From contig WLPO01000005.1 of NCBI GenBank assembly GCA_009698745.1, forward strand, positions 1 to 33,585: 33,585 bases of DNA, written 5' to 3'. Shown piece by piece: positions 26,153 through 33,585 of this stretch; the stretch's first letter is position 1; every line of letters starts with the position of its first letter. The position numbers and the translations under genes are program-made. Under the pieces are notes generated by a model, which was not told the DNA's origin, made no database searches, and saw only the letters and a list, made by a program, of their open reading frames with translations. The stretch comes from Actinomycetota bacterium (GTDB lineage Bacteria; Actinomycetota; Acidimicrobiia; Acidimicrobiales; Ilumatobacteraceae).

Positions 26153-28792
26153 TTATGAGCCGATGGCTTCAGTCGCCACTCGTCGAGCAATTTCGAGCGC
26201 TTCATCCAGCGCTTCCGGGTTCTTGCCGCCTGCCGTCGCGATGTCACCCTTGCCACCACCGCCGCCTCCCACTGCTTTTGCCGCGTCCTTTATCAATTCT
26301 CCGGCTGAGAGTGAAACGCCGCTTGAAACAGTTGCAACCAAAGCAACACCACCAGAGTCTGTAACGCCGCCCAACACAACGAGCTTCACTTGTGCGTCTT
26401 GTCGAACCGCAAGTGCTAGCTCTCTCAGATCATTTGGCGTAATTCCGTCTACTCGAGAGATCACAACACCATTCACATGCTTTGCCGCAAGTCCCCCCGC
26501 AAGCTGACGTGCCTGAGCGCCGCGCAACTGCTTAATTTCATCCTGAAGACTCTTGATCTCAACCAATTTGCGCTTGACGGTTGCAACCATGTCTGTTGAA
26601 TTTGCACCCAACAATTCCGCTGCTGAGTACAACGTACGTGAAGCATCCAAAACAAAATTGAGTGCGTTCTCGCCCGTTACCGCTTCGATGCGTCGCAGAT
26701 TTGACCCGATCGATGACTCTGCAACGATCTTGATGAGACCAATGTCGCCAGTTGCACGAACATGCGTGCCTCCACACAGCTCAATTGAGTTTCCGGCCTC
26801 CAACACACGAACCAAGTCACCGTATTTATCGCCAAAGAATGCAATCGCTCCTGCGGCAGTTGCCTCGTCTTTTGATGTTTCATAATTACGTGTTTGGGTG
26901 TTACGGAGCACTTCACTATTGGCGAGACGCTCAATCTGTTCAATCTCATCCTGAGTGACGCTCGCGTAATGACTGAAGTCGAAGCGGAGTCGTTCATCTG
27001 ACACCAACGAACCTGCCTGCTTGACGTGCTCGCCCAATACCTGGCGTAAGGCCCAATGCAAAACGTGTGTCGCAGTATGGTTTCGTCGAGTTGCATCACG
27101 AATAGCAACATCGACTGAAGCTTGTACCTGCTGGCCGGGTTCAATCATTCCCCGAGTCATCTCGCAAGTATGTTTTCTCAATCCAGGCAGCGCAAAAGTT
27201 GTGTCAATAACACGCGCCTCACCGGTTGAAGAAGTCAGTACTCCTGTATCGCCCACCTGCCCACCGCTCTCTGCATAGAAAGCCGTGAGTTCAAGAAAAA
27301 TCTCGACGGTGTTTGCGCTGTCATCGGAATCACTCGCGACTGGCAACACAGCCAGAACCGTGCTTGTCGATTCGGTCGTTTCGTAGCCAACAAAGGTTGT
27401 TGTGCCGTGTTGTTCCATCACTGCCCTATAACTCTCTACCGACGAAGCGTCTACTTGGGCACCCTTGCGTGCGCTCTTGGCGCGCTTTCGTTGTGCCGAC
27501 ATTTCTTTTTCAAAACCTTCAACGTCCACTTCTACGTTGCGTTCACTTGCAATCTCTTGCGTCAATTCAAGTGGAAATCCGTATGTGTCATGCAGCAAGA
27601 AGGCCGTACTTCCACCAAGCTTCTTCGATCCACCCGACAGCTCATCTTCAAGAATTGTGACGCCAGTCTTCAGCGTCTGGCGGAAACTCTCTTCCTCTTT
27701 AGTCAACACTCCCAGGATGAAGTCTTTATTGGCATCAAGCTCTGGATATGCAGAGCGCATAACTTCGAGAGCTGTCTCTGTCAATTTCGGCATAACCAAT
27801 TTCTCGGTACCCAACAAATAGGCATGGCGCACGGCTCGACGAATAATTCTTCGCAGCACATAACCGCGACCTTCGTTGGATGGAAACACACCATCGTTCA
27901 CAAGCATGGTTGCGGACCTTGCATGCTCTGCCAGCACTCGCAAACTAAAACTGTCTCGGTCGTCGTAATCGCCTGCGCGGTATTTCGCTGACGTGAGTGA
28001 TTGCGCCTGTTGCACAAGCGGAAACAACACGTCGGTTTCCCACACCGAATCGGTGCCCTGCATCAATGCAAGGATTCGTTCAAGACCTGCTCCGGTATCG
28101 ATTGATGGTTTGGGCAGCGGTGTGCGGGATCCATCTTTGGCTTGGTTGAACTGCATAAACACCAAGTTCCAAAATTCGAGAAAGCGATCGCCCTTCTTGT
28201 CGTTCAGCGGACCACCGTCAGGCCCGAAAGCTGGGCCACGGTCAATATGAATTTCCGAACATGGGCCACATGGACCGGTATCGCCCATCTGCCAAAAGTT
28301 GTCTGCATCGCCAAGTCGCTGAATGCGATTCATTGGCACTCCAACTACGTCATGCCAAATTTGCTCAGCCTCATCATCACTCTCATGCACGGTGATCCAC
28401 AGTTGGTCTCCGTCAAATCCAAAAACTTCAGTGACGAGCTCCCATGACCATGGAATGGCATCAGACTTGAAATAATCACCAAAACTAAAGTTGCCCATCA
28501 TTTCAAAGAACACGAGATGACGCTTTGTGCGACCGACATCGTCGAGATCGTTGTGCTTGCCACCAGCACGCGCGCACTTTTGCACACTGACTGCCCTCTT
28601 GTATGGCGCAGCTTCGTCGCCAACAAAATATGGTTTGAATGGCACCATGCCAGCAACGGTGAAAAGGACCGTTGGGTCGTGCGGAATCAAGCTTGCTGAC
28701 TGAACCGGCGTATGCCCTTTAGACGCGAAGAATCCAGTAAAGGCATCGCGAAGTTGCTGAGCCGAAGTGATTGAACTTTTGTTTGCCGACAT
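26153..28792 (-). CDS. alaS: Alanyl-tRNA synthetase
   Basis: AlaRS charges tRNA(Ala) and removes mischarged Ser and Gly. The class II catalytic domain at the N-terminus has LFTVAGMVPFKPYF, TKRHLVFFEMMGNFSFGDYF (motif 2) and IDTGAGLERI (motif 3). The editing domain contains HTATHVLHWALR and CGGTHV, the four zinc ligands of the Ala-Xaa editing site. The C-terminal C-Ala domain (about residue 700 onward) ends with GGGGGKGDIATAGGK. The track start at 28801 is a TTG; I chose the ATG three codons in, at 28792, giving 879 aa, because it is a better codon and neither has a clear ribosome-binding site. ruvX starts one base after its stop. Confidence 0.97.
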   Translation of the reverse strand: MSANKSSITSAQQLRDAFTGFFASKGHTPVQSASLIPHDPTVLFTVAGMVPFKPYFVGDEAAPYKRAVSVQKCARAGGKHNDLDDVGRTKRHLVFFEMMGNFSFGDYFKSDAIPWSWELVTEVFGFDGDQLWITVHESDDEAEQIWHDVVGVPMNRIQRLGDADNFWQMGDTGPCGPCSEIHIDRGPAFGPDGGPLNDKKGDRFLEFWNLVFMQFNQAKDGSRTPLPKPSIDTGAGLERILALMQGTDSVWETDVLFPLVQQAQSLTSAKYRAGDYDDRDSFSLRVLAEHARSATMLVNDGVFPSNEGRGYVLRRIIRRAVRHAYLLGTEKLVMPKLTETALEVMRSAYPELDANKDFILGVLTKEEESFRQTLKTGVTILEDELSGGSKKLGGSTAFLLHDTYGFPLELTQEIASERNVEVDVEGFEKEMSAQRKRAKSARKGAQVDASSVESYRAVMEQHGTTTFVGYETTESTSTVLAVLPVASDSDDSANTVEIFLELTAFYAESGGQVGDTGVLTSSTGEARVIDTTFALPGLRKHTCEMTRGMIEPGQQVQASVDVAIRDATRRNHTATHVLHWALRQVLGEHVKQAGSLVSDERLRFDFSHYASVTQDEIEQIERLANSEVLRNTQTRNYETSKDEATAAGAIAFFGDKYGDLVRVLEAGNSIELCGGTHVRATGDIGLIKIVAESSIGSNLRRIEAVTGENALNFVLDASRTLYSAAELLGANSTDMVATVKRKLVEIKSLQDEIKQLRGAQARQLAGGLAAKHVNGVVISRVDGITPNDLRELALAVRQDAQVKLVVLGGVTDSGGVALVATVSSGVSLSAGELIKDAAKAVGGGGGGKGDIATAGGKNPEALDEALEIARRVATEAIGS

Positions 28793-28825
28793 TTGAGACA
28801 AGTCTAGTTGTCGCGCAATGCAGCC

Positions 28826-29068
28826 TTACTTGATATTGCTTCGAGCTGATTCGCTTTGGTCATCTATAAAACTGGTGTCCTTGGCGCGCAGGTTGCGCAC
28901 GATCTCTGCACCCTGACTGGCCAGTTTGACCGCGCCATCGTATAAATCACTTGCCACTTGAGCTGGTGTGATCTGGCTCGCAGCGTCTTTCGCCTTTTCC
29001 TTGACATAGCGCCAGCCGAATACGCCAGCAAGGACACCCATCGAAAACCAAAAAAGTCGCTTCATCAT
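28826..29068 (-). CDS. Small membrane-anchored protein (DUF6167-like)
   Basis: This is an 80-aa protein with one N-terminal hydrophobic segment (LFWFSMGVLAGVFGWRYV, about residues 5-22), followed by a hydrophilic helical tail rich in Ala, Lys and Asp. From memory it resembles the small actinobacterial DUF6167 proteins encoded next to alaS, which share the FWF-x-x-G-V-x-A-G-V opening. The function is unknown. The ATG at 29068 is supported by GCGAGGTGATG a few bases upstream; a second ATG follows directly. It lies between rarA (60-base gap) and alaS (33-base gap), so it is probably co-transcribed. The gene call is solid; the family name is moderately certain. Confidence 0.8.
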   Translation of the reverse strand: MMKRLFWFSMGVLAGVFGWRYVKEKAKDAASQITPAQVASDLYDGAVKLASQGAEIVRNLRAKDTSFIDDQSESARSNIK

Positions 29069-29128
29069 CTCACATCACCTCGCTGTGTCTTCATAGAAAG
29101 ACGTAACTGTCTAACTATTGAAATCAAC

Positions 29129-30421
29129 TCACTGGCTGGACGGCGGCTTGTAATACGGATCACTCCGCCGAACGGCACCATCAGTTTGCGCAGGAAGATA
29201 GTCCTGTTCCACTTTCTGACTCGAAACCTTTTTGCTACTGGCTTTTCCGTCCGATTTCTCATCGTGTGGAGAACGATATTCTGTGCCGTGACCCAGCACT
29301 TCGGCGCCCGCATAATGCGCATCTCGAAGATGAGCTGGAACCTCAACATCTACTCCTTGGCGAATATCACTTCGAGCATTCCAAATTGCAACAGCAGAAC
29401 CGTTGCTCTTTGGCGCTTGAGCAAGATAGACAACCGCTTGAGCAAGATTCAGTTGCGCTTCGGGAAGTCCGACATGATCAACAGCTTGTGCTGCGGCCAC
29501 AGCGACAACAAGTGCTTGTGGATCTGCCATACCAATATCTTCGGAAGCCAAAATGATCAGTCGACGCGCTATAAATCTCGGATCGTCTCCCGCCTCAAGC
29601 ATTCGTGCGAGCCAGAAAATTCCGGCATCGACGTTGCTCCCTCTGATGCTTTTGATAAAAGCAGACACCACGTCATAGTGATCGTCACGGCCATAATTTA
29701 AGGCACTCACTCCGAGCGCGGCTTCAACATGTGCAGTGGTCACCTTGTCCGGTCGCGCCAACGCGCATGCAACTTCAAGAGCAGTAAGACCCTGTCGGCC
29801 GTCTCCCGCTGCTCTTTGAGAAAGTATCGTCAGAGCATCGTCATCGGCAGTCATACCTTCTGCGATTAATCCGCGCTCCAGCAAACTTCGAATAGCTGCG
29901 ACGCCAAGAGTCTCGAGACGAAACATCGTGCTTCGGCTTCGCAACGGACCATTTACTTCGAAAAAAGGATTCTCAGTAGTTGCACCAATCAACGTGATAA
30001 TGCCACTTTCAACCGAAGGAAGCAGAGCATCTTGCTGTGATGTAGAGAAACGATGAATTTCATCGACAAAAACAATTGTTGAGCGGCCATGTTGCCCCAG
30101 GCGGTCGGTTGCTCGCTCTATCGCTTCGCGCACATCCTTCACTCCCGATGTCACCGCAGACAATCTCTCAAACGCACGATTAGTGCTCGACGCAACAACT
30201 TCAGCAAGTGTCGTCTTACCTGTGCCCGGTGGTCCCCACAGAATTACTGACGACAAGCGATCAGCCTCGATCAACTTGCGCAACGGAGCACCCTGGGCAA
30301 TCAAATGCTCTTGGCCGACTATTTCATCCAGCGTGCGTGGTCGCAGCCGCGCCGCAAGTGGTGCCTGCGAGCGAAGCCTGTCAGCCACCGCCGCAGAGAA
30401 AAGGTCGTTGGCTTGAGTCAA
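29129..30421 (-). CDS. rarA: Replication-associated recombination protein A (RarA/MgsA AAA+ ATPase)
   Basis: RarA is an AAA+ ATPase of the clamp-loader family that acts at stalled replication forks. LAARLRPRTLDEIVGQEHL precedes the Walker A WGPPGTGKTT; FVDEIHRFS is Walker B, and IGATTENPFFEVNGPLRSRS carries sensor 1 and the arginine finger. The C-terminal tetramerisation part has KSIRGSNVDAGIFWLARML and LASEDIGMADPQAL. The track ORF begins inside aspS and has no start codon between the aspS stop and the TTG at 30421. That TTG gives 430 aa beginning with TQANDLFS, like other family N-termini; it is likely but not proved. Between the YRSPHD motif and YLPAQ there is a short Lys/Ser-rich linker, an insertion relative to the usual form. 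Confidence 0.95.
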   Translation of the reverse strand: MTQANDLFSAAVADRLRSQAPLAARLRPRTLDEIVGQEHLIAQGAPLRKLIEADRLSSVILWGPPGTGKTTLAEVVASSTNRAFERLSAVTSGVKDVREAIERATDRLGQHGRSTIVFVDEIHRFSTSQQDALLPSVESGIITLIGATTENPFFEVNGPLRSRSTMFRLETLGVAAIRSLLERGLIAEGMTADDDALTILSQRAAGDGRQGLTALEVACALARPDKVTTAHVEAALGVSALNYGRDDHYDVVSAFIKSIRGSNVDAGIFWLARMLEAGDDPRFIARRLIILASEDIGMADPQALVVAVAAAQAVDHVGLPEAQLNLAQAVVYLAQAPKSNGSAVAIWNARSDIRQGVDVEVPAHLRDAHYAGAEVLGHGTEYRSPHDEKSDGKASSKKVSSQKVEQDYLPAQTDGAVRRSDPYYKPPSSQ

Positions 30422-30434
30422 GCGCTCGTGCTCG

Positions 30435-32222
30435 CTAACTCTTTGCTGGCGGAGGCAACAATCGAATGCCCAACTCGTTGAGCTGTGCAGGATCGACAGG
30501 AGTTGGAGCATTCGTCATTGGATCGCTCCCCGACTGCGTTTTTGGAAAAGCAATCACTTCACGAATGTTTTCTTCACCAGCCAATATCGCAACAAGACGA
30601 TCCGTGCCGAATGCAAATCCGCCATGTGGTGGCGCACCGTATTTGAACGGCTGCAAAAAGAAACCGAATCGGCGATCGGCATCTTCATCCGAAATACCGA
30701 GCTGCCTGAATACGCGTCGTTGCATCTCTGGGTCATGAATACGAATTGAACCAGAACCGAGCTCCCATCCGTTGAGCACCAAGTCGTAAGCAAGAGCGCG
30801 CACGCTCATTGGGTCTGACTCAAGGCGTTCTATGTCGTCAGGATGAGGTTGACAAAAAGGATGGTGACCGGGTTGAGGCTTGCCAGTAGTTGCATTGATT
30901 CCAACAAACAATGGAAAGTCGATCACCCATACGTAACGGTATGGCCCCTCATGTACCGGCGGACGACCGATGTCATTGCGCAAGTGTCCAAGAACTTCAC
31001 AGGCTGTTGACCACTCGTCCGCAACGAGCAGCAGTAGGTCGCCTGCCTTTGCTTGCATTTGCTGTAACAGTGCAGCACGCTCAGTGTCGCTGAGAAATTT
31101 GGCAACTGGCGAATCCAACGAAAGATCATCACCAACCTTGATCCACACCAATCCCTTTGCACCCATTTGCTTTGCGCGATCGGTAAACGCATCCAACTTG
31201 CTGCGTCCAGATGCTGCTGCTTCTGGGTATGTCGCTACATCAACTCGCAAACCTTTAATCGACTTCGCTGTTGCAAAAGCCTTAAATTCAGTTGCCGCAA
31301 ACACATCGGCGAGCTCAATGAGTTCCATACCAAAACGTAAGTCGGGTTTGTCGCTTCCAAAGCGATTCATCGCATCGTGCCAAGTAATTTGTTCGATCGG
31401 TGGTGGCGTCTGACCAAGCGCAGCCTCGGCCGCAGCGACAACTGCCTTGCTAATCGCAGCCAGCACATCGTCTTTGGTGACAAAACTCATTTCGGCATCC
31501 AACTGCATGAACTCGTACTGGCGGTCTGCTCGCAAGTCTTCGTCGCGCAGGCAGCGAGCAATTTGGTAATAGCGATCGATACCAGCAACCATGAGCAATT
31601 GCTTCCACAACTGTGGTGACTGTGGCAATGCATAGAACGATCCGGGCTCTTTGCGCGATGGCACCAAAAATTCGCGAGCACCTTCTGGAGTGGAAGGCAT
31701 CAAGAATGGAGTCTCAACTTCAACAAAGTTCTGTGCTTCCATGGCACCACGAATTGCCGAGTTGACTTTGGCGCGAATTCGCAGATTCTTCTGCATCCGT
31801 TCACGGCGGATATCGAGATAGCGAAACTTGAGCCGCACACCTTCGTCCACATCGTCTGCACGAGCATCGATTGGAAATGGTGGAGATTCTGCAGCGTTCA
31901 AGACCGTAAGTTGACACTCAACCAACTCGACGCCGCCTGTTGGAAGGTTGGCATTGATCGTTCCATCCGGGCGAGCCTGTACTTTGCCGGTGATCTGCAC
32001 TACCCACTCGTTGCGAACGTCTTTTACATCACTCACCACGCATTGCACCACTCCCGAATAGTCGCGCACATCGAGAAATGCCAAATGTTCTCCGTGTTCA
32101 CGGCGACGCGCTATCCAACCGCACAACGTCACGGTTTGACCAATGTGCTCTGGACGCAAGCTGCCACACAACTGGGTGCGCAGCGCTGTCGCGTTAATCG
32201 ATGGGGTTAGAGAATTGGACAT
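30435..32222 (-). CDS. aspS: Aspartyl-tRNA synthetase
   Basis: AspRS charges tRNA(Asp). The N-terminal OB-fold anticodon-binding domain (to about 110) has VTLCGWIARRREHG and FLDVRDYSGVVQ. The class II core shows FVEVETPFLMPSTPEGAREF (motif 1 region), YQIARCLRDEDLRADRQYEF (motif 2) and GGFAFGTDRLVAIL (motif 3). A bacterial-type GAD insert lies between them, and GHHPFCQPHPDD is typical of bacterial AspRS. The track start at 32264 lies in hisS. I chose the ATG at 32222, ten bases after the hisS stop, giving 595 aa; GAGAG upstream is a weak ribosome-binding site. Whether it also charges tRNA(Asn) cannot be judged from this alone. Confidence 0.97.
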   Translation of the reverse strand: MSNSLTPSINATALRTQLCGSLRPEHIGQTVTLCGWIARRREHGEHLAFLDVRDYSGVVQCVVSDVKDVRNEWVVQITGKVQARPDGTINANLPTGGVELVECQLTVLNAAESPPFPIDARADDVDEGVRLKFRYLDIRRERMQKNLRIRAKVNSAIRGAMEAQNFVEVETPFLMPSTPEGAREFLVPSRKEPGSFYALPQSPQLWKQLLMVAGIDRYYQIARCLRDEDLRADRQYEFMQLDAEMSFVTKDDVLAAISKAVVAAAEAALGQTPPPIEQITWHDAMNRFGSDKPDLRFGMELIELADVFAATEFKAFATAKSIKGLRVDVATYPEAAASGRSKLDAFTDRAKQMGAKGLVWIKVGDDLSLDSPVAKFLSDTERAALLQQMQAKAGDLLLLVADEWSTACEVLGHLRNDIGRPPVHEGPYRYVWVIDFPLFVGINATTGKPQPGHHPFCQPHPDDIERLESDPMSVRALAYDLVLNGWELGSGSIRIHDPEMQRRVFRQLGISDEDADRRFGFFLQPFKYGAPPHGGFAFGTDRLVAILAGEENIREVIAFPKTQSGSDPMTNAPTPVDPAQLNELGIRLLPPPAKS

Positions 32223-32232
32223 GTACTTACTC

Positions 32233-33486
32233 TCATTTCTGTAGTTCGTTGCGTATCGCTGCAACGAGCTGATCTTGTGCGATTGCGTATTGTTGACCAG
32301 AATTCATCGGACGAACGATGATATGCCCTGCGGCTACTTCGTCGGTGCCAATTATCAACGCGATTGCAGCGCCACTTCTGTCGGCTGCCTTCATTTGCGC
32401 TTTCATGCTTCGGTTGTCAAAGGCTCGATCGGCACTGATCGCATTGTTTCGCAACAGATTGCACACCTCTGCAGCATGCAATCCGCCGGTCGTGTCAACA
32501 ACGAACACGGAGACACTTGTGGATGGAGCCGCGAACACGTTTTCGGCATCACACGCCAAAAGAGTTCGATCAAGACCTAGGGCAAAGCCAATACCAGGTG
32601 TTGCCGGACCACCCAATTGCTCGACCAAACCGTCATAGCGTCCGCCTCCACCGATAGCAGTGTGTGCTGCCTTGAGTGCCGTCGAAACAAATTCAAACGT
32701 AGTTCGACGGTAGTAATCAAGACCGCGCACCAACCGATCGTCAATTGCATACTTCACATCAAGCGCATCGAGTGCACGCAAGACCGAATCGAAATGATTG
32801 GCCGCATCTTCACTCAAGAAGTCGCGAATTTTTGGAGCAGCATGAATGATTGCTTGATCTTCGCGCCTCTTCGAGTCGAGCACGCGCAGAGGATTTTTTT
32901 GCAATGTGATCTGCGATTCTTCAGAGAGCTGCGAGAGGTTGGCAGAAAAATACTCGAGCAGCGCTGCTGAATACTTTTCGCGATCTCCATCATCTCCCAG
33001 CGAATTGACAGCCAATTGCACATCCTTCAAACCAAGCCTGGTGAAGAATGTTGCAGCAAGCGCGATTACCTCTGCGTCTAAGAGCGGATCGTCAACACCC
33101 AAGACTTCGATGCCAACCTGATCAAATTGTCGGTATCTGCCCTGTTGCGGTTTTTCGTAACGGAAATTAGGACCCGAGTACCAAACCTTCCAAGGCGTAG
33201 TTGGTCGGTGTTCGACAAACGCTCTGCACACACTTGCTGTTTGCTCGGGACGCAAAGCAACCCGCCGACCACCTTTGTCTTCAAAGTCATACATTTCTTT
33301 GGTCACAACTTCGGTCGCCTCGCCCAGACGCAAAAAGACTCCAAGGTCTTCAAACATGGGTGGAATAATCAGCTGATAGCCCGCATCTTGCACGACCGAG
33401 GCAAATACCTCTTGAAATTGGCGCCAACGTGCGGCGTCGGGAGCCAAAATGTCCCGGGTTCCTGGGCTAGTTGAAAAAACCGTCAC
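32233..33486 (-). CDS. hisS: Histidyl-tRNA synthetase
   Basis: HisRS charges tRNA(His). The 417-aa length is normal. Visible are GTRDILAPDA at the N-terminus, PPMFEDLGVFLRLGEATEVVTKEMY (motif 1 region) and GPNFRYEKPQQGRYRQFDQVG (motif 2). Also present are the histidine-specific RGLDYYRRTTFE and GGGGRYDGL, then PGIGFALGLDR (motif 3). The C-terminal anticodon-binding domain runs from about residue 325 (SVSVFVVDTTGG). The GTG start forms a GTGA overlap with the stop of the upstream relA-like gene, so there is no room for a T-box leader and translation is likely coupled. The next gene is aspS, ten bases downstream, a typical actinobacterial pairing. Confidence 0.97.
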   Translation of the reverse strand: MTVFSTSPGTRDILAPDAARWRQFQEVFASVVQDAGYQLIIPPMFEDLGVFLRLGEATEVVTKEMYDFEDKGGRRVALRPEQTASVCRAFVEHRPTTPWKVWYSGPNFRYEKPQQGRYRQFDQVGIEVLGVDDPLLDAEVIALAATFFTRLGLKDVQLAVNSLGDDGDREKYSAALLEYFSANLSQLSEESQITLQKNPLRVLDSKRREDQAIIHAAPKIRDFLSEDAANHFDSVLRALDALDVKYAIDDRLVRGLDYYRRTTFEFVSTALKAAHTAIGGGGRYDGLVEQLGGPATPGIGFALGLDRTLLACDAENVFAAPSTSVSVFVVDTTGGLHAAEVCNLLRNNAISADRAFDNRSMKAQMKAADRSGAAIALIIGTDEVAAGHIIVRPMNSGQQYAIAQDQLVAAIRNELQK

Positions 33487-33585
33487 ACAATGAGGTTAGA
33501 CGCTGGATGCTCCGTTGACATCACACGATACGCGTCATATACAGAATCAATACGTTTGATTGTGTGCAAGACCGATTGCAAATGA
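33483..33585 (-). CDS. 3' end of a RelA/SpoT-type (p)ppGpp synthetase/hydrolase (partial)
   Basis: Only the last 33 residues are in the window; the frame is open from the right edge to the TGA at 33483-33485 and is too short for the ORF track. The piece contains LQSVLHTIKRIDSVYDAYRV. This resembles the final strand and helix of the C-terminal ACT domain of Rel proteins, which commonly ends in V-x-D-V-Y-R-V-like sequence. The position directly upstream of hisS is where rel sits in many actinobacteria, which supports the call. The GTGA overlap with hisS suggests joint translation. The rest of the gene, including the synthetase and hydrolase domains, is outside the window, so function is inferred. 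Confidence 0.72.
   Translation of the reverse strand, partial: HLQSVLHTIKRIDSVYDAYRVMSTEHPASNLIV

Noticed and set aside
28793-28825. T-box leader before alaS (and likewise before hisS and aspS)
   Set aside because: The gaps are 33 bases before alaS, 10 before aspS and an overlap before hisS, too short for a T-box.
1-33585. Mobile element, defence system or novel accessory island
   Set aside because: Every long gene belongs to a conserved housekeeping family in a typical actinobacterial order; no transposase, integrase, toxin-antitoxin or restriction gene was seen.

Overview
This window is a dense, almost entirely coding stretch of a bacterial chromosome. The gene content and order point to an actinobacterium: relA–hisS–aspS–rarA–alaS–ruvX–mltG–aro genes–pepP–efp–nusB–pyr operon–mihF–gmk–rpoZ–coaBC–metK–priA–def–fmt. 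The mycobacterial-type integration host factor (mIHF), a PriA without helicase motifs, and a small protein resembling ones seen in Acidimicrobiia support this. Base composition looks close to balanced rather than strongly GC-rich. My best guess is a lower-GC member of Acidimicrobiia, such as an aquatic Ilumatobacter-like lineage. This placement is an inference and was not computed.

Nearly everything lies on the minus strand, so transcription runs from high to low coordinates. In that order: the 3' tail of a relA/spoT-like gene, hisS, aspS, rarA, a small membrane protein, alaS, ruvX and mltG (translation, replication repair, cell wall). Next come aroE, aroC, aroK, aroB and aroQ (shikimate pathway), then pepP, efp, nusB and a DUF2079-type membrane protein. 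The pyrimidine operon follows: pyrR, pyrB, pyrC, carA, carB, pyrD. After it come mihF, gmk, rpoZ, coaBC, metK and priA. A 16S rRNA methyltransferase-like gene on the plus strand then interrupts the series, followed on the minus strand by def, fmt and a small cold-shock protein. A second plus-strand gene (a short DUF1844-like protein) converges on that last one. Eleven gene junctions overlap by exactly four bases (ATGA or GTGA), which suggests extensive translational coupling.

The pyrimidine operon covers de novo UMP synthesis from glutamine/bicarbonate to orotate (carA, carB, pyrB, pyrC, pyrD), led by its regulator pyrR. Upstream of pyrR is a 7-bp hairpin with a six-base loop that matches the known PyrR-binding RNA element. 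It sits two bases from the pyrR Shine-Dalgarno sequence, which suggests autogenous translational repression. The aro genes cover five shikimate-pathway steps. def and fmt act at opposite ends of formyl-methionine metabolism.

I found no mobile element, CRISPR array, tRNA, rRNA, prophage or defence system. The window is a conserved housekeeping region. The points most worth a second look are the PyrR leader hairpin, a class 1B-type PyrD with no neighbouring pyrK or pyrF, the acidic Ala/Glu/Val tail on RpoZ, the Gly at the usual CoaC clamp cysteine, and the EF-P loop sequence.
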